From: a virus
IMG/VR virus record: IMGVR_UViG_3300044730_001485
Location: 1 to 21,580 of that record
DNA length: 21,580 nt
Strand: one strand, 5' to 3'
Shown: in pieces, positions 12,723 to 19,713 of the stretch
Layout: the number at the start of each line of letters is the position of its first letter
How positions within the stretch are numbered: position 1 is the stretch's first letter
Translations under genes and position numbers: made by a program
Notes under the pieces: model-generated
The model's input: only the letters and a program-made list of their open reading frames with translations
Databases searched by the model: none
What the model was told of the DNA's origin: nothing

Positions 12723-15227
12723 CTATGAAAAAAAGTCATCCAGTGTTGCGGTCTTTTCTACATTCCAACCAATTGTACTGATAATACTTTTGATTGGCTC
12801 GATGTATGCCTTATCAAATTGTGTGTCGTAGTCAATGTATTGTTCAAGCCCAAATTCTTTTGGCATGCCGCTTGGACATGATAAGACTGAAATACCATAG
12901 GGGTTGGGCTTCTTCATGTAACAAAACTTGACTTTCTCCCCGCTGGCGATACTTTGGTATTTATTCGTCAGACGTTTACGAACAACGAGGTCATTGAAAA
13001 TAATCGCACCCTTCACATGGATTGGTGTGCCCTTATCATATAAGGCATTACGATCAGTTGACCATTTTTCGATATCGGAAACACCTCGCGGGAATGCAAT
13101 GTCTTCAAATTCCATAGTTTTGAATTTTTGCCTGAAACTTTCAATGAACGCATGAAGTTCAGTTTCACTTTTGTTCATAATAATATCAAGTGATGTTTTA
13201 ATATTATCACGACATGATGATGGGGTGGATGATCGCACCGCCTCAATACCCATCATCTTGAGTTTTGGCTTATCATATAGAACACCCTCTTGATCCCAAA
13301 CGTTGAGGATGTACATTTTCTTGGCTTTCCAAATACCCTTGTTGGCGATAGCCTCACGCTTCATGATCATTTTTTGTTGAGCAGCGTGCATATAGTTCGC
13401 AAGTTCTTGATAGACACTATCAATATATGGCTCAAGTTTCTTTTGGCAAACTGAGTCAATGAACTTCACGATCTTTTTGTCATCAGTTTCGTTTGGCATT
13501 ACCTCTTGTACAAGTTTGTCCAAGGTGATATACACTGAGTCAGTATCAGAGGCGATGACATAATCTTTACCATCAGTTTTGAACAATTTGTTGAGGTACT
13601 TGTTCAACTTACCCTCAATCCAGCGAATGGACAACTGACCTGACATAGTGATAGCCTCCGCATGGTTGATATCATACCAGCGGAAGTATTGGTTACCCAA
13701 AGCACCGTAAGCGGAGTTCAATTGAATCTTTTTCGCCATCTGCATATTATTCAGGCGAGCGATTTCTTTCAGCAGTCCTGGGTTTTTGAACTTCTCATAT
13801 TCTTTCTTCACCTCAATCATTTGCTTCTTGTATACAACACGGTCATTGTACATCTTTTGCATCAGTGCGGGAAGAAACCCTTGACGCTCCTTTGAATACA
13901 CGCAAAGGTTAGCGGCAATGGCACAGTTCATTTTGTCTAGGTATTCATCATAATCAGAAATCTTACCCTCAAGTATTTGCTCAATGGTATGCGTTTGTTT
14001 TAGTTTAGTCACAAACGTCTCAGGGGAGATATTATACTGCATAATCAAGTGGGGGTAAAGTGAGTTCAAGTCAAATGATACAACCCACTTACTCAAACCA
14101 ACTTTTGGGTCTTTGACGTAACCGCCAACAAGTGATTTACAGTTTTTGTTTTTCTCAAACTGCGGGATGACGATGTTTTTGCCACGCAAATAATTATGGA
14201 CAATAACATCCCACTGCTTAACTGAGGCAAGTGTATCTTCATAGTTGACCTTGGCGTCATATGACAGCGCGTAGACCAACTCAATGAATTTCATTTTGTC
14301 TTCAAGTTTTTCAATCAGTTCAACGTCACGGATGTTATACTCAATATACTTTTGATAGTTTGAGTTGTACATATCCTGCAAACCAGTATACTCTGAATAG
14401 TCCAGTTTGCGCTCGCCAAGTTCAACGTTAGCAATATGATCTAGGCGGTATGACTCCTGCTGAGTGTAGGTGAATTTTTTGTACAAGTTTTGGTAGTCAA
14501 GCACATTGACTCCCACTGGAGTGTATGCGATATTTTCACGCCCACGAATTTCAACTTTGTATTCTTCTAATATATTCCAAGGTGATAATCGTTTGGCATA
14601 ATCTTCACCGAGGACGTTTTTGATTCGGTTTACAAGATAAGGAATATCAAAGAACTCAATGTTCCAGCCAGTGACTACATCAGGTAGATAATCCTCACTG
14701 TTCCAAATTTCAAGAAAAACTCGGAGCAATGCGGCTTCATCAGTGCACTTGAAGTACTTGATATTGTCTTGGTGCTCGGTGTAATCACCACAGCCAAATA
14801 CGACTTTTTTACCATCACGTGACATAGTGATGGCTGTGACTTCGTTTAGTGCAGTGTCGACACGTGGGAAACCGTCATCGATGCTTACCTCGATATCGAT
14901 GCTGACAACGGAGATAATTGATGGGTCGTATTTCACCTCACCTTGAAACGTGTCATAAATGTAGAGGTAAGTAAAGTCGCCAAGCCCATAAATGTTCATG
15001 CCCTGAACTCCCTCATACTTCTGAAGGAATTCACGACCCTCTGACATGCTACTGAAATCTATCCTGCCAACATACTCACCCTTGAGATTTTTATACTCGG
15101 TCACCTTGTTGGTAGGTATAAATAGATATGGCTTGTACGGAACGGACTTTTTGTATGGGCGACCGTTTTGGTAGCCCCTAACGAGAATCTGATTGCGATG
15201 CTTTGTTACATTCGTGTAAAAATGCAT
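12723..15227 (-). CDS. 43: DNA polymerase, family B, T4 gp43-like
   Basis: 834 residues from ATG 15227, with AGGAG 5 nt upstream; the in-frame GTG at 15233 overlaps the SD. T4 gp43 is ~898 aa. Proofreading exonuclease motifs: SIDIEV (109-114), NIEFFDIPYL (189-198), YNIRDVEL (297-304). Polymerase motif A SFDLNSLYP (384-392), motif B KKIQLNSAYGALGN (499-512), motif C ASDTDSVY (559-566). All catalytic Asp are present. The C-terminal LDDFFS resembles the sliding-clamp-binding tail of T4 gp43. Early promoter at 15251-15282. A late promoter for the opposite-strand endolysin lies inside its 5' part. Confidence 0.97.
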   Translation of the reverse strand: MHFYTNVTKHRNQILVRGYQNGRPYKKSVPYKPYLFIPTNKVTEYKNLKGEYVGRIDFSSMSEGREFLQKYEGVQGMNIYGLGDFTYLYIYDTFQGEVKYDPSIISVVSIDIEVSIDDGFPRVDTALNEVTAITMSRDGKKVVFGCGDYTEHQDNIKYFKCTDEAALLRVFLEIWNSEDYLPDVVTGWNIEFFDIPYLVNRIKNVLGEDYAKRLSPWNILEEYKVEIRGRENIAYTPVGVNVLDYQNLYKKFTYTQQESYRLDHIANVELGERKLDYSEYTGLQDMYNSNYQKYIEYNIRDVELIEKLEDKMKFIELVYALSYDAKVNYEDTLASVKQWDVIVHNYLRGKNIVIPQFEKNKNCKSLVGGYVKDPKVGLSKWVVSFDLNSLYPHLIMQYNISPETFVTKLKQTHTIEQILEGKISDYDEYLDKMNCAIAANLCVYSKERQGFLPALMQKMYNDRVVYKKQMIEVKKEYEKFKNPGLLKEIARLNNMQMAKKIQLNSAYGALGNQYFRWYDINHAEAITMSGQLSIRWIEGKLNKYLNKLFKTDGKDYVIASDTDSVYITLDKLVQEVMPNETDDKKIVKFIDSVCQKKLEPYIDSVYQELANYMHAAQQKMIMKREAIANKGIWKAKKMYILNVWDQEGVLYDKPKLKMMGIEAVRSSTPSSCRDNIKTSLDIIMNKSETELHAFIESFRQKFKTMEFEDIAFPRGVSDIEKWSTDRNALYDKGTPIHVKGAIIFNDLVVRKRLTNKYQSIASGEKVKFCYMKKPNPYGISVLSCPSGMPKEFGLEQYIDYDTQFDKAYIEPIKSIISTIGWNVEKTATLDDFFS
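15117..15124 (+). promoter_or_regulatory. T4-type late promoter inside the polymerase gene, reading toward the endolysin
   Basis: Plus strand TATAAATAG, an exact octamer, located antisense within codons ~35-40 of gp43. The only plus-strand gene downstream is the endolysin, 170 nt on. No closer late element is seen. Confidence 0.65.
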
Positions 15228-15250
15228 ATGCACTCCTGTAGTAATAGAGT

Positions 15251-15282
15251 AATATACCCTAACCCAATAATAAAGAAAAGCG
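15251..15282 (-). promoter_or_regulatory. Early promoter for DNA polymerase, CTTT form
   Basis: Minus strand: CGCTTT (15282-15277), CTTTATTATTG, -10 TATATT (15256-15251); 26 nt spacing as in the other members of this form. It occupies the region just upstream of the endolysin ATG. Confidence 0.5.
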
Positions 15283-15292
15283 AGAAGAACAT

Positions 15293-16459
15293 ATGAGTTT
15301 AGCGAATTTACAAAAGAAAATGGGCATCAACGCTGACGGCTCATTTGGACCAGGAACACTCAAAGCAGCCATGGCTTACTACAAATTGTCAGCAACTCGT
15401 GCTGCACACTTTTTTGCCCAAACGGCTCATGAGTCTGGTAACTTCAAAGCATTCAGTGAAAATTTGAATTACTCCTCTGATGGACTTGTTAAAATTTTCG
15501 GCAAGTATTTTAATGCAGGAAACGCTCCCAATTACGCAAGAAACCCAGAAAAGATTGCTAACCGTGTATATGCAAACCGCATGGGTAATGGCGACGAAAA
15601 AAGTGGCGATGGTTGGAAGTATCGCGGACGTGGCGCACTCCAACTGACGGGTAAAGACAACTACAAGGCATTTTCAAAGTACCTTGGCAAACCAGAAATT
15701 ATGGACAACCCAGACTTGGTTGCTACAACATATGCTTTTGAGTCAGCAATGTTCTTTTTTGAAAAGAACAACCTCTGGGCGATTTGCGATAAAGGTGTCA
15801 GTGACTCATCCATTTTAGCATTAACTAAAAAAATCAATGGCGGCACTCATGGTCTTGCTGATAGAAAAGAAAAGAGTATCAAATATTTGAACTGGGCTGT
15901 ATCAAACGCCCCAATTCCAAAAGCAGCACCAGCACCTGCTCCAACGCCAGCACCAGTGTCAACTGCTCCAAAAGTAAAATTGTCACCTGACACTGTATTG
16001 TCTGAGCATTTTAAACTTGGCGAGTTCATCAAATCAGAAACCGCAATACGTAAAGGTATAGACAACAGTCCAAGCGAGGATCACCTTGAAAATCTTAAAC
16101 TTGTATGTCAAAAAATTCTTGAACCAGTTAGGAGACATTACGGTAAACCAGTTCGTATTAATAGTGGCTACCGTGGTCCTGCTCTTAATGCTGCTGTTGG
16201 CGGATCCTCCAAATCACAGCACTGCAATGGAGAGGCAGTCGACTTTGAAATTGACGGACTTGCCAATCCTGAACTAGCCAAGTGGGTTGCCGCCAACTGC
16301 GAATTCGATCAAATCATCCTTGAGTTCTATGATCCAAAAGAAGGACCAAACTCAGGCTGGGTTCACGCAAGTTATTCTAAAAAGAGTAACCGCAAACAAA
16401 CTATGACCGCATCCTCAGCTGGCGGCAAAACTGTTTACACGCCAGGATTCAAAGTTTGA
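15293..16459 (+). CDS. Two-domain endolysin: GH19 (chitinase-like lysozyme) plus M15 peptidase
   Basis: 388 residues. Residues ~1-200 are a GH19 glycoside hydrolase: FFAQTAHESGNF with catalytic E47, E56 in the next loop, YRGRGALQLTGKDNY (110-124) and KKINGGTHG (178-186). A Pro/Ala linker spans 206-225. Residues ~232-365 are a zinc D-Ala-D-Ala-type peptidase (M15): INSGYRGPALNAAVGG, H309 and D316 in QHCNGEAVDFE, H357 in WVHAS. Together they would cut the glycan and peptide bonds of peptidoglycan. No signal peptide, so release needs a holin not identified here. SD is weak (AGAAG). Its 3' end overlaps hsp20 by 25 nt, tail to tail. Confidence 0.93.
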   Translation: MSLANLQKKMGINADGSFGPGTLKAAMAYYKLSATRAAHFFAQTAHESGNFKAFSENLNYSSDGLVKIFGKYFNAGNAPNYARNPEKIANRVYANRMGNGDEKSGDGWKYRGRGALQLTGKDNYKAFSKYLGKPEIMDNPDLVATTYAFESAMFFFEKNNLWAICDKGVSDSSILALTKKINGGTHGLADRKEKSIKYLNWAVSNAPIPKAAPAPAPTPAPVSTAPKVKLSPDTVLSEHFKLGEFIKSETAIRKGIDNSPSEDHLENLKLVCQKILEPVRRHYGKPVRINSGYRGPALNAAVGGSSKSQHCNGEAVDFEIDGLANPELAKWVAANCEFDQIILEFYDPKEGPNSGWVHASYSKKSNRKQTMTASSAGGKTVYTPGFKV

Positions 16460-16929
16460 GTTTCCTCAAGCAACAGTGATGGTTTGCTTTTGACTTCGAT
16501 TTTCTTTGGCTTTTTGTGATCTGGGATCACATCAATCAAAGTGATCGTGAGCATACCGTTAACCAGCACAGCAGATTCAACTTGAATTGTATCTGCTAGA
16601 GTAAACTGACGAGTAAATGCCCTGTCAGAAATGCCACGGTAAACATAATGAATGTCGTTAGCAACATCGTCATTGCTGTTGGTTTCATGATTGCCCTTCA
16701 CGGTTAGTTTGCTATCGGCTACTGTGACTTCAATGTCATCTTCAGTGAACCCAGCGACTGCCAGTTCAAGAATATATTTGTCCTCATTGAGGACTCTTTT
16801 AACATTGAATGGTGGATAGTTGGCTTTGCCGAGCGATGCGGCTTCATTAAATTGTTTGATGATTCTATCAGCGCCAACAAAGTAGCGTTCAAAAAGATCA
16901 TTACCAAATACGTCTTTTACGTAGGTCAT
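16435..16929 (-). CDS. hsp20: Small heat-shock protein, Hsp20/alpha-crystallin family
   Basis: 164 residues. The N-terminal arm (GNDLFERYFVGADRIIKQF) precedes an alpha-crystallin domain from ~40 to 140: YPPFNVKRVLNEDKYILELAVAGF, DDIEVTVADSKLTVKG, FTRQFTLADTIQVESAVLVNGMLTITL. The IEV near 144-146 fits the IxI/V tail motif. It is an ATP-independent holdase. Hsp20 genes recur in marine T4-like phages. A late promoter and a structured leader precede it; AAGGAG is 7 nt before the ATG. Confidence 0.93.
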   Translation of the reverse strand: MTYVKDVFGNDLFERYFVGADRIIKQFNEAASLGKANYPPFNVKRVLNEDKYILELAVAGFTEDDIEVTVADSKLTVKGNHETNSNDDVANDIHYVYRGISDRAFTRQFTLADTIQVESAVLVNGMLTITLIDVIPDHKKPKKIEVKSKPSLLLEETQTLNPGV

Positions 16930-16936
16930 ATCGTTT

Positions 16937-16985
16937 CTCCTTAAATAAGCGAGTTGTTGTTATGCACCCCATTTCGGCGATGCAT
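16937..16985 (-). promoter_or_regulatory. Structured hsp20 leader, candidate ROSE-like RNA thermometer
   Basis: The leader has two stem-loops on the minus strand. SL1 (16985-16962): AUGCAUC pairs with GGUGCAU (one G-U) around a GAAA-containing loop. SL2 (16953-16937): CUCGCUU-AUUU-AAGGAG, in which the whole SD AAGGAG is paired with CUC-CUU and one G is bulged. The anti-SD contains UCGCU, matching the U(U/C)GCU core of ROSE thermometers, where that G sits opposite the SD. The ATG is 7 nt after SL2. Confidence 0.5.
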
Positions 16986-16988
16986 TTT

Positions 16989-16996
16989 TATTTATA
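16989..16996 (-). promoter_or_regulatory. T4-type late promoter for hsp20
   Basis: Minus strand TATAAATAA, an exact octamer, directly after the stop of the 64-aa gene. Initiation ~6 nt downstream would start the RNA at the foot of SL1. Confidence 0.75.
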
Positions 16997-17191
16997 TTAC
17001 TCTTTGTCTGCTCCCACCCCGAGAGCAGATAAAATAATATCAAAAACGATAAGAACAAAAAATGTCTTCACCACATTTTCTATGAACAATGTCCAGCCTT
17101 GATGATTGCCCACTATAACAAATGAGACAAACGAAAAAACAAAACTGAGTCCAGTTGCCCAGACTACACGACTGACAATGTACTCTGTCAT
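16997..17191 (-). CDS. Small membrane protein, 64 aa, two TM segments
   Basis: 64 residues with hydrophobic segments at ~7-27 (SRVVWATGLSFVFSFVSFVIV) and ~36-58 (IENVVKTFFVLIVFDIILSALG), and a short charged tail (GADKE). The start overlaps the upstream TAA as TAATG. Unknown role. Confidence 0.7.
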   Translation of the reverse strand: MTEYIVSRVVWATGLSFVFSFVSFVIVGNHQGWTLFIENVVKTFFVLIVFDIILSALGVGADKE

Positions 17192-17457
17192 TATTCTTCA
17201 GAGTTAAATTCTAATTCTTCAAAATTCTTTTGCCAATGTGCGCCAATGTAAAATTCAGCCGCAGTCTCAAGCGCATGCAAAAACAAAGTGACATCTTGAA
17301 TTTCACGATTGACGTAAGAGTTACGGGTCAAGTACTCTGGGTTGTATGAAAGTTCCCTTCGGAGTGAAACCAACTGTTCCCTCAATGTAGAAATATCTTG
17401 TAAAATAACCTTTTTGACAATACTGTCGATTGTCTCTGGGCTCAATTCAATCTTCAT
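17191..17457 (-). CDS. Small helical phage protein, 88 aa
   Basis: 88 residues, mainly helical (ETIDSIVKKVILQDISTLREQLVSLRREL; REIQDVTLFLHALETAAEF), with an acidic end (NFEELEFNSEE). AGAGGA lies 8 nt upstream of the ATG. It overlaps the upstream gene by 11 nt. Family not recognised. Confidence 0.75.
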   Translation of the reverse strand: MKIELSPETIDSIVKKVILQDISTLREQLVSLRRELSYNPEYLTRNSYVNREIQDVTLFLHALETAAEFYIGAHWQKNFEELEFNSEE

Positions 17458-17650
17458 ATTTTATTCCTCTTGGATCAACATTAATTGCCTTTGTTACAGC
17501 AGCAAACCAAGCCAACTGCTCAATGGCTTTGTTTTTGTAGGTTTCATAAAGAAGTTCGCCAGTGATTGTTTCTTCATAAGGATCCATCTCCATAAACAAA
17601 CAATACTCAATGGCAACTTCGTTTATTTTATCCTGCATTGGGTCGCTCAA
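17447..17650 (-). CDS. Small helical phage protein, 67 aa
   Basis: 67 residues if it starts at the TTG at 17650, which forms a TTGA overlap with the upstream stop and has GAGG ~6 nt before it. An ATG at 17638 (MQDKINEVAIEY) is the alternative and would give 63 aa. Helical and acidic (MDPYEETITGELLYETYKNKAIEQL). Function unknown. Confidence 0.65.
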   Translation of the reverse strand: MSDPMQDKINEVAIEYCLFMEMDPYEETITGELLYETYKNKAIEQLAWFAAVTKAINVDPRGIKYED

Positions 17651-18072
17651 AGGTACCTCACTGGGTCACCCTTGAGGATCCATGGGCAATAGTAGTCATA
17701 TAAACCCCGAGCCTCATCGCCCATATCAACTTTCTTTAGTTCTTCCATCAATTGACGGATTTCGTTGCGTTCATTAAGACCAGTGCGCCAAACGCTATGA
17801 TCATCACTGTATTCATAATACCAATCGTGATACTTGAGGCGTCGCTCAAAATCTTTCAACTTGGGGAGGTTGTCAAAAAACACCCTCAAGTCCTTGTCAA
17901 TTAATTCAGCGATATGTGTAACTGGTTCCATGCCAGTCCAGTTTGTTGGTAAAAAGGCATAGTAATAATCATACACCTTTTCATACAAATCTGGCACATC
18001 AAAATAAAAACGCTTGCCACTGAAAATATCATAGGCAAGATCGCGGTCACCGATAATTTCAATCAACTTCAT
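17647..18072 (-). CDS. Conserved phage protein (HDWYYEYSDDHSVW), 141 aa, leaderless mRNA predicted
   Basis: 141 residues, rich in Y, D and W. The segment KYHDWYYEYSDDHSVWRTGL plus a following helix (NEIRQLMEEL) is one I recall in several phage proteins without assigned function. The -10 GATACT ends 6 nt before the ATG, so the ATG is at +1 and there is no SD. First gene of the operon 18072 to 16997. Confidence 0.75.
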   Translation of the reverse strand: MKLIEIIGDRDLAYDIFSGKRFYFDVPDLYEKVYDYYYAFLPTNWTGMEPVTHIAELIDKDLRVFFDNLPKLKDFERRLKYHDWYYEYSDDHSVWRTGLNERNEIRQLMEELKKVDMGDEARGLYDYYCPWILKGDPVRYL

Positions 18073-18078
18073 ACTATT

Positions 18079-18107
18079 AGTATCCTATAATGTGAAATTA
18101 AAGTCAA
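18079..18107 (-). promoter_or_regulatory. Early promoter TTGACT-17-GATACT, leaderless
   Basis: Minus strand: -35 TTGACT at 18107-18102, 17 nt, -10 GATACT at 18084-18079. The -35 holds the TGA of the upstream peptidase gene. Confidence 0.7.
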
Positions 18108-18754
18108 GCAGCAATTTTGGTTCGGATTTGTTCCATCTTTCGGTAGGAAGTGAGCCACTTCTCAGGAGTCATCACAGTGGTTTTACGATGCATGCGGAGA
18201 CCATTCAGACGGAACGATTTCTTCAACCCAACACCAGCCTTTGCACTCATGAACCGCGAGACGAGTTTGACCAGAGCAACTCGGAAAGACAAGTCATGAT
18301 GCATGTGACCAGCACAGTGAGCCATTTCGTGAAGTAGGACATACTGATTCAAACCAGTGCGTGGGCAAAGTTGAATTTGATGACCCCAAGCCAGACCAGA
18401 AGTTGCGGTACGCCCACCCATATCACGTTTCTCAATAAGGTCGATATGACGGTTGGTTGTGAGTTTCTTCCAAGCAACTGAACTCATGACCTGCTTCATG
18501 TATCTTTCGGCTTCTTTGTAGTTGGCGAATTTCTTCACCGTTCCACCAATTTTTTCGTACGCATAGAGGAAATTCCTCTCAGCCGAATAAACTTTAGACT
18601 TCTCGCTGTCCTTATACGCAGAACGACCACCACGTCTCTTTATCTTCGCCTGACGGTTGAGGTACTGATCATACTTTGCGATTTCGACATATGACCAGCC
18701 TTTGGTGTTATACAGATTTTCAACTTGATCGTTTGACAACACGAACGTATACAT
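18104..18754 (-). CDS. Putative zinc metallopeptidase (HEMAH), 216 aa
   Basis: 216 residues from ATG 18754, which has AAGGAG 7 nt upstream; a longer frame to 18793 would run through the promoter. The active-site helix LLHEMAHCAGHMHHD gives H142, E143, H146 and further candidate ligands H150, H152, H153 or D154. The N-terminal half is basic (RQAKIKRRGGRSAYK) and the C-terminus is helical. This resembles the SprT-like/TIGR04338 type of phage and actinobacterial metallohydrolases (recalled). Substrate unknown. Own early promoter; its stop forms the next -35. Confidence 0.75.
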   Translation of the reverse strand: MYTFVLSNDQVENLYNTKGWSYVEIAKYDQYLNRQAKIKRRGGRSAYKDSEKSKVYSAERNFLYAYEKIGGTVKKFANYKEAERYMKQVMSSVAWKKLTTNRHIDLIEKRDMGGRTATSGLAWGHQIQLCPRTGLNQYVLLHEMAHCAGHMHHDLSFRVALVKLVSRFMSAKAGVGLKKSFRLNGLRMHRKTTVMTPEKWLTSYRKMEQIRTKIAA

Positions 18755-18757
18755 TAC

Positions 18758-18778
18758 TATCTCCTTACTATAGAGATA
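18758..18778 (-). promoter_or_regulatory. Inverted repeat at the initiation site, possible operator
   Basis: TATCTC (18758-18763) and GAGATA (18773-18778) are perfect inverted arms with a 9-nt spacer, spanning the region between the -10 and the SD of the metallopeptidase gene. If RNA starts near 18771 the hairpin is not fully transcribed, so a protein-binding site is more likely. Confidence 0.3.
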
Positions 18779-18809
18779 TTCTAATTGAAACAAGAAAAAA
18801 AGAAAAGTG
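18778..18809 (-). promoter_or_regulatory. Early promoter, CACTTT form
   Basis: Minus strand: CACTTT (18809-18804), CTTTTTTTCTTG, -10 TAGAAT (18783-18778), 26 nt spacing. The upstream element TAAGTTATTGATT (18837-18825) is shared with the promoter at 9662. Confidence 0.5.
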
Positions 18810-18854
18810 GTAAATTTCTTGTAAAATCAATAACTTAAAACTTAAAAAAATCGC

Positions 18855-18883
18855 TTGACTTTATTTCTGTCTTTTAGTATAAT
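18855..18883 (+). promoter_or_regulatory. Early-type promoter on the plus strand, antisense to flanking genes
   Basis: TTGACT (18855-18860), 17 nt, TATAAT (18878-18883): the best consensus match in the window. It points into the 3' end of the MazG-like gene. No plus-strand gene follows, so it would make an antisense or small RNA. Confidence 0.65.
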
Positions 18884-18899
18884 CGTTCTGTTAGGCAAA

Positions 18900-19319
18900 T
18901 CAAAGACTTTCTATGTTCCCACTGAACAGGTGATGTGTGTTCTTTTTGTACATGACTTTTTCGAGGTCTGGTTCTTTGTAGTTTGGTCCCTTCATAACCT
19001 TACCATCTTCACGGTACATTGGTTTACCATCTGGACCAAGTTTACTCATGTTGCTACGTTGAACTTCAAGGAAACACTCATCAAGGTTGATTCCAAAGGC
19101 ATGACCAGCACCATAGGTTACGTATAAAATATCAGTCAAAGCATCGGCAACGCCAACTAGGTCTTTGTTGTCCATGGCTTCACGAAGTTCATTTAATTCC
19201 TCTTGGATGAGGTATTCGCGAAGAAGTCGAACATCAGCGTTTGGAAACTCTGGCTCAGTTTTTACCTCCTGGCCAAATTTTTTCATGAACTCACCGACCA
19301 TTTTAAAATTACTTACCAT
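18900..19319 (-). CDS. MazG-like / PRA-PH-type nucleotide pyrophosphohydrolase
   Basis: 139 residues from ATG 19319, with GAGAGG 7 nt upstream. All-alpha NTP-PPase fold: QEELNELREA with E40, E41 and E44, then VADALTDILY with D59 and D63, the metal-binding EExxE...DxxxD pattern. It continues FGINLDECFLEVQRSNMSKL and DGKPMYREDGKVMKGPNYKEP, typical of the phage branch. It would hydrolyse an NTP/dNTP or ppGpp-like alarmone to the monophosphate and pyrophosphate; the substrate is not readable. It overlaps the cytidylyltransferase gene by 11 nt. Confidence 0.85.
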   Translation of the reverse strand: MVSNFKMVGEFMKKFGQEVKTEPEFPNADVRLLREYLIQEELNELREAMDNKDLVGVADALTDILYVTYGAGHAFGINLDECFLEVQRSNMSKLGPDGKPMYREDGKVMKGPNYKEPDLEKVMYKKNTHHLFSGNIESL

Positions 19320-19713
19320 TTTTGACCCTCTCAATTAATTCACTGCTACTATAATCATGATACCTTGAAGTATACACGATGTCAAAATGCTTCAAGTCAT
19401 CCCCTGTAAATGACTTGCCATAATAATCTCCACCAATAAAACGGTAATTGATTTTATGAGTGAGCAAAATATTCAGCAAATCGTGCTCTGTATCATAGGG
19501 AATAATTTCATCAACAAACCTACAACCCTTCAATTGAATGTGACGCTCAAGGGTGCTTTGTACAGGTTTGCGTTTTGTTTCTGGGCGGTCAATGCTTGGG
19601 TCAGTATGTAAACCAACTATCAACCAATCGCATTTTTCTTTCGCTTCAGACAACATCAGTACGTGACCAGCGTGGAACAAATCAAATGCCCCACATGTAA
19701 ATCCAATTTTCAT
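19309..19713 (-). CDS. Cytidylyltransferase-like nucleotidyltransferase (TagD/RfaE-C type)
   Basis: 134 residues, the full length of a single nucleotidyltransferase domain. Motif GAFDLFHAGH (8-17) binds the nucleotide phosphates; YSSSELIERV (121-130) replaces the usual ISSTxIR. It also has RFIGGDYYGK. The nearest known activities are glycerol-3-phosphate or sugar-phosphate cytidylyltransferases; the natural substrate in phage is unknown. Start ATG overlaps the upstream stop as ATGA. It forms a nucleotide-metabolism pair with the MazG-like gene. Confidence 0.87.
   Translation of the reverse strand: MKIGFTCGAFDLFHAGHVLMLSEAKEKCDWLIVGLHTDPSIDRPETKRKPVQSTLERHIQLKGCRFVDEIIPYDTEHDLLNILLTHKINYRFIGGDYYGKSFTGDDLKHFDIVYTSRYHDYSSSELIERVKNGK

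Noticed and set aside
12954-12965. AATAAATA on the minus strand within the polymerase gene
   Set aside because: First base differs from the octamer, and no gene starts near it downstream on that strand.
16962-16990. Plus-strand terminator at the hsp20 leader (ATGCA hairpin then T-run)
   Set aside because: The stem is short with a long loop on the plus strand, and the endolysin gene ends 500 nt earlier; as minus-strand leader RNA the structure makes better sense.
18104-18793. 229-aa version of the HEMAH peptidase
   Set aside because: The upstream part overlaps the promoter; the ATG at 18754 has a strong AAGGAG at 7 nt.
18855-19127. Plus-strand 90-codon frame after the plus-strand promoter
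   Set aside because: Its ATG-like start lies inside the promoter, it has no SD, and it is the antisense of a clear MazG-like gene; the product looks like a random hydrophobic shadow.
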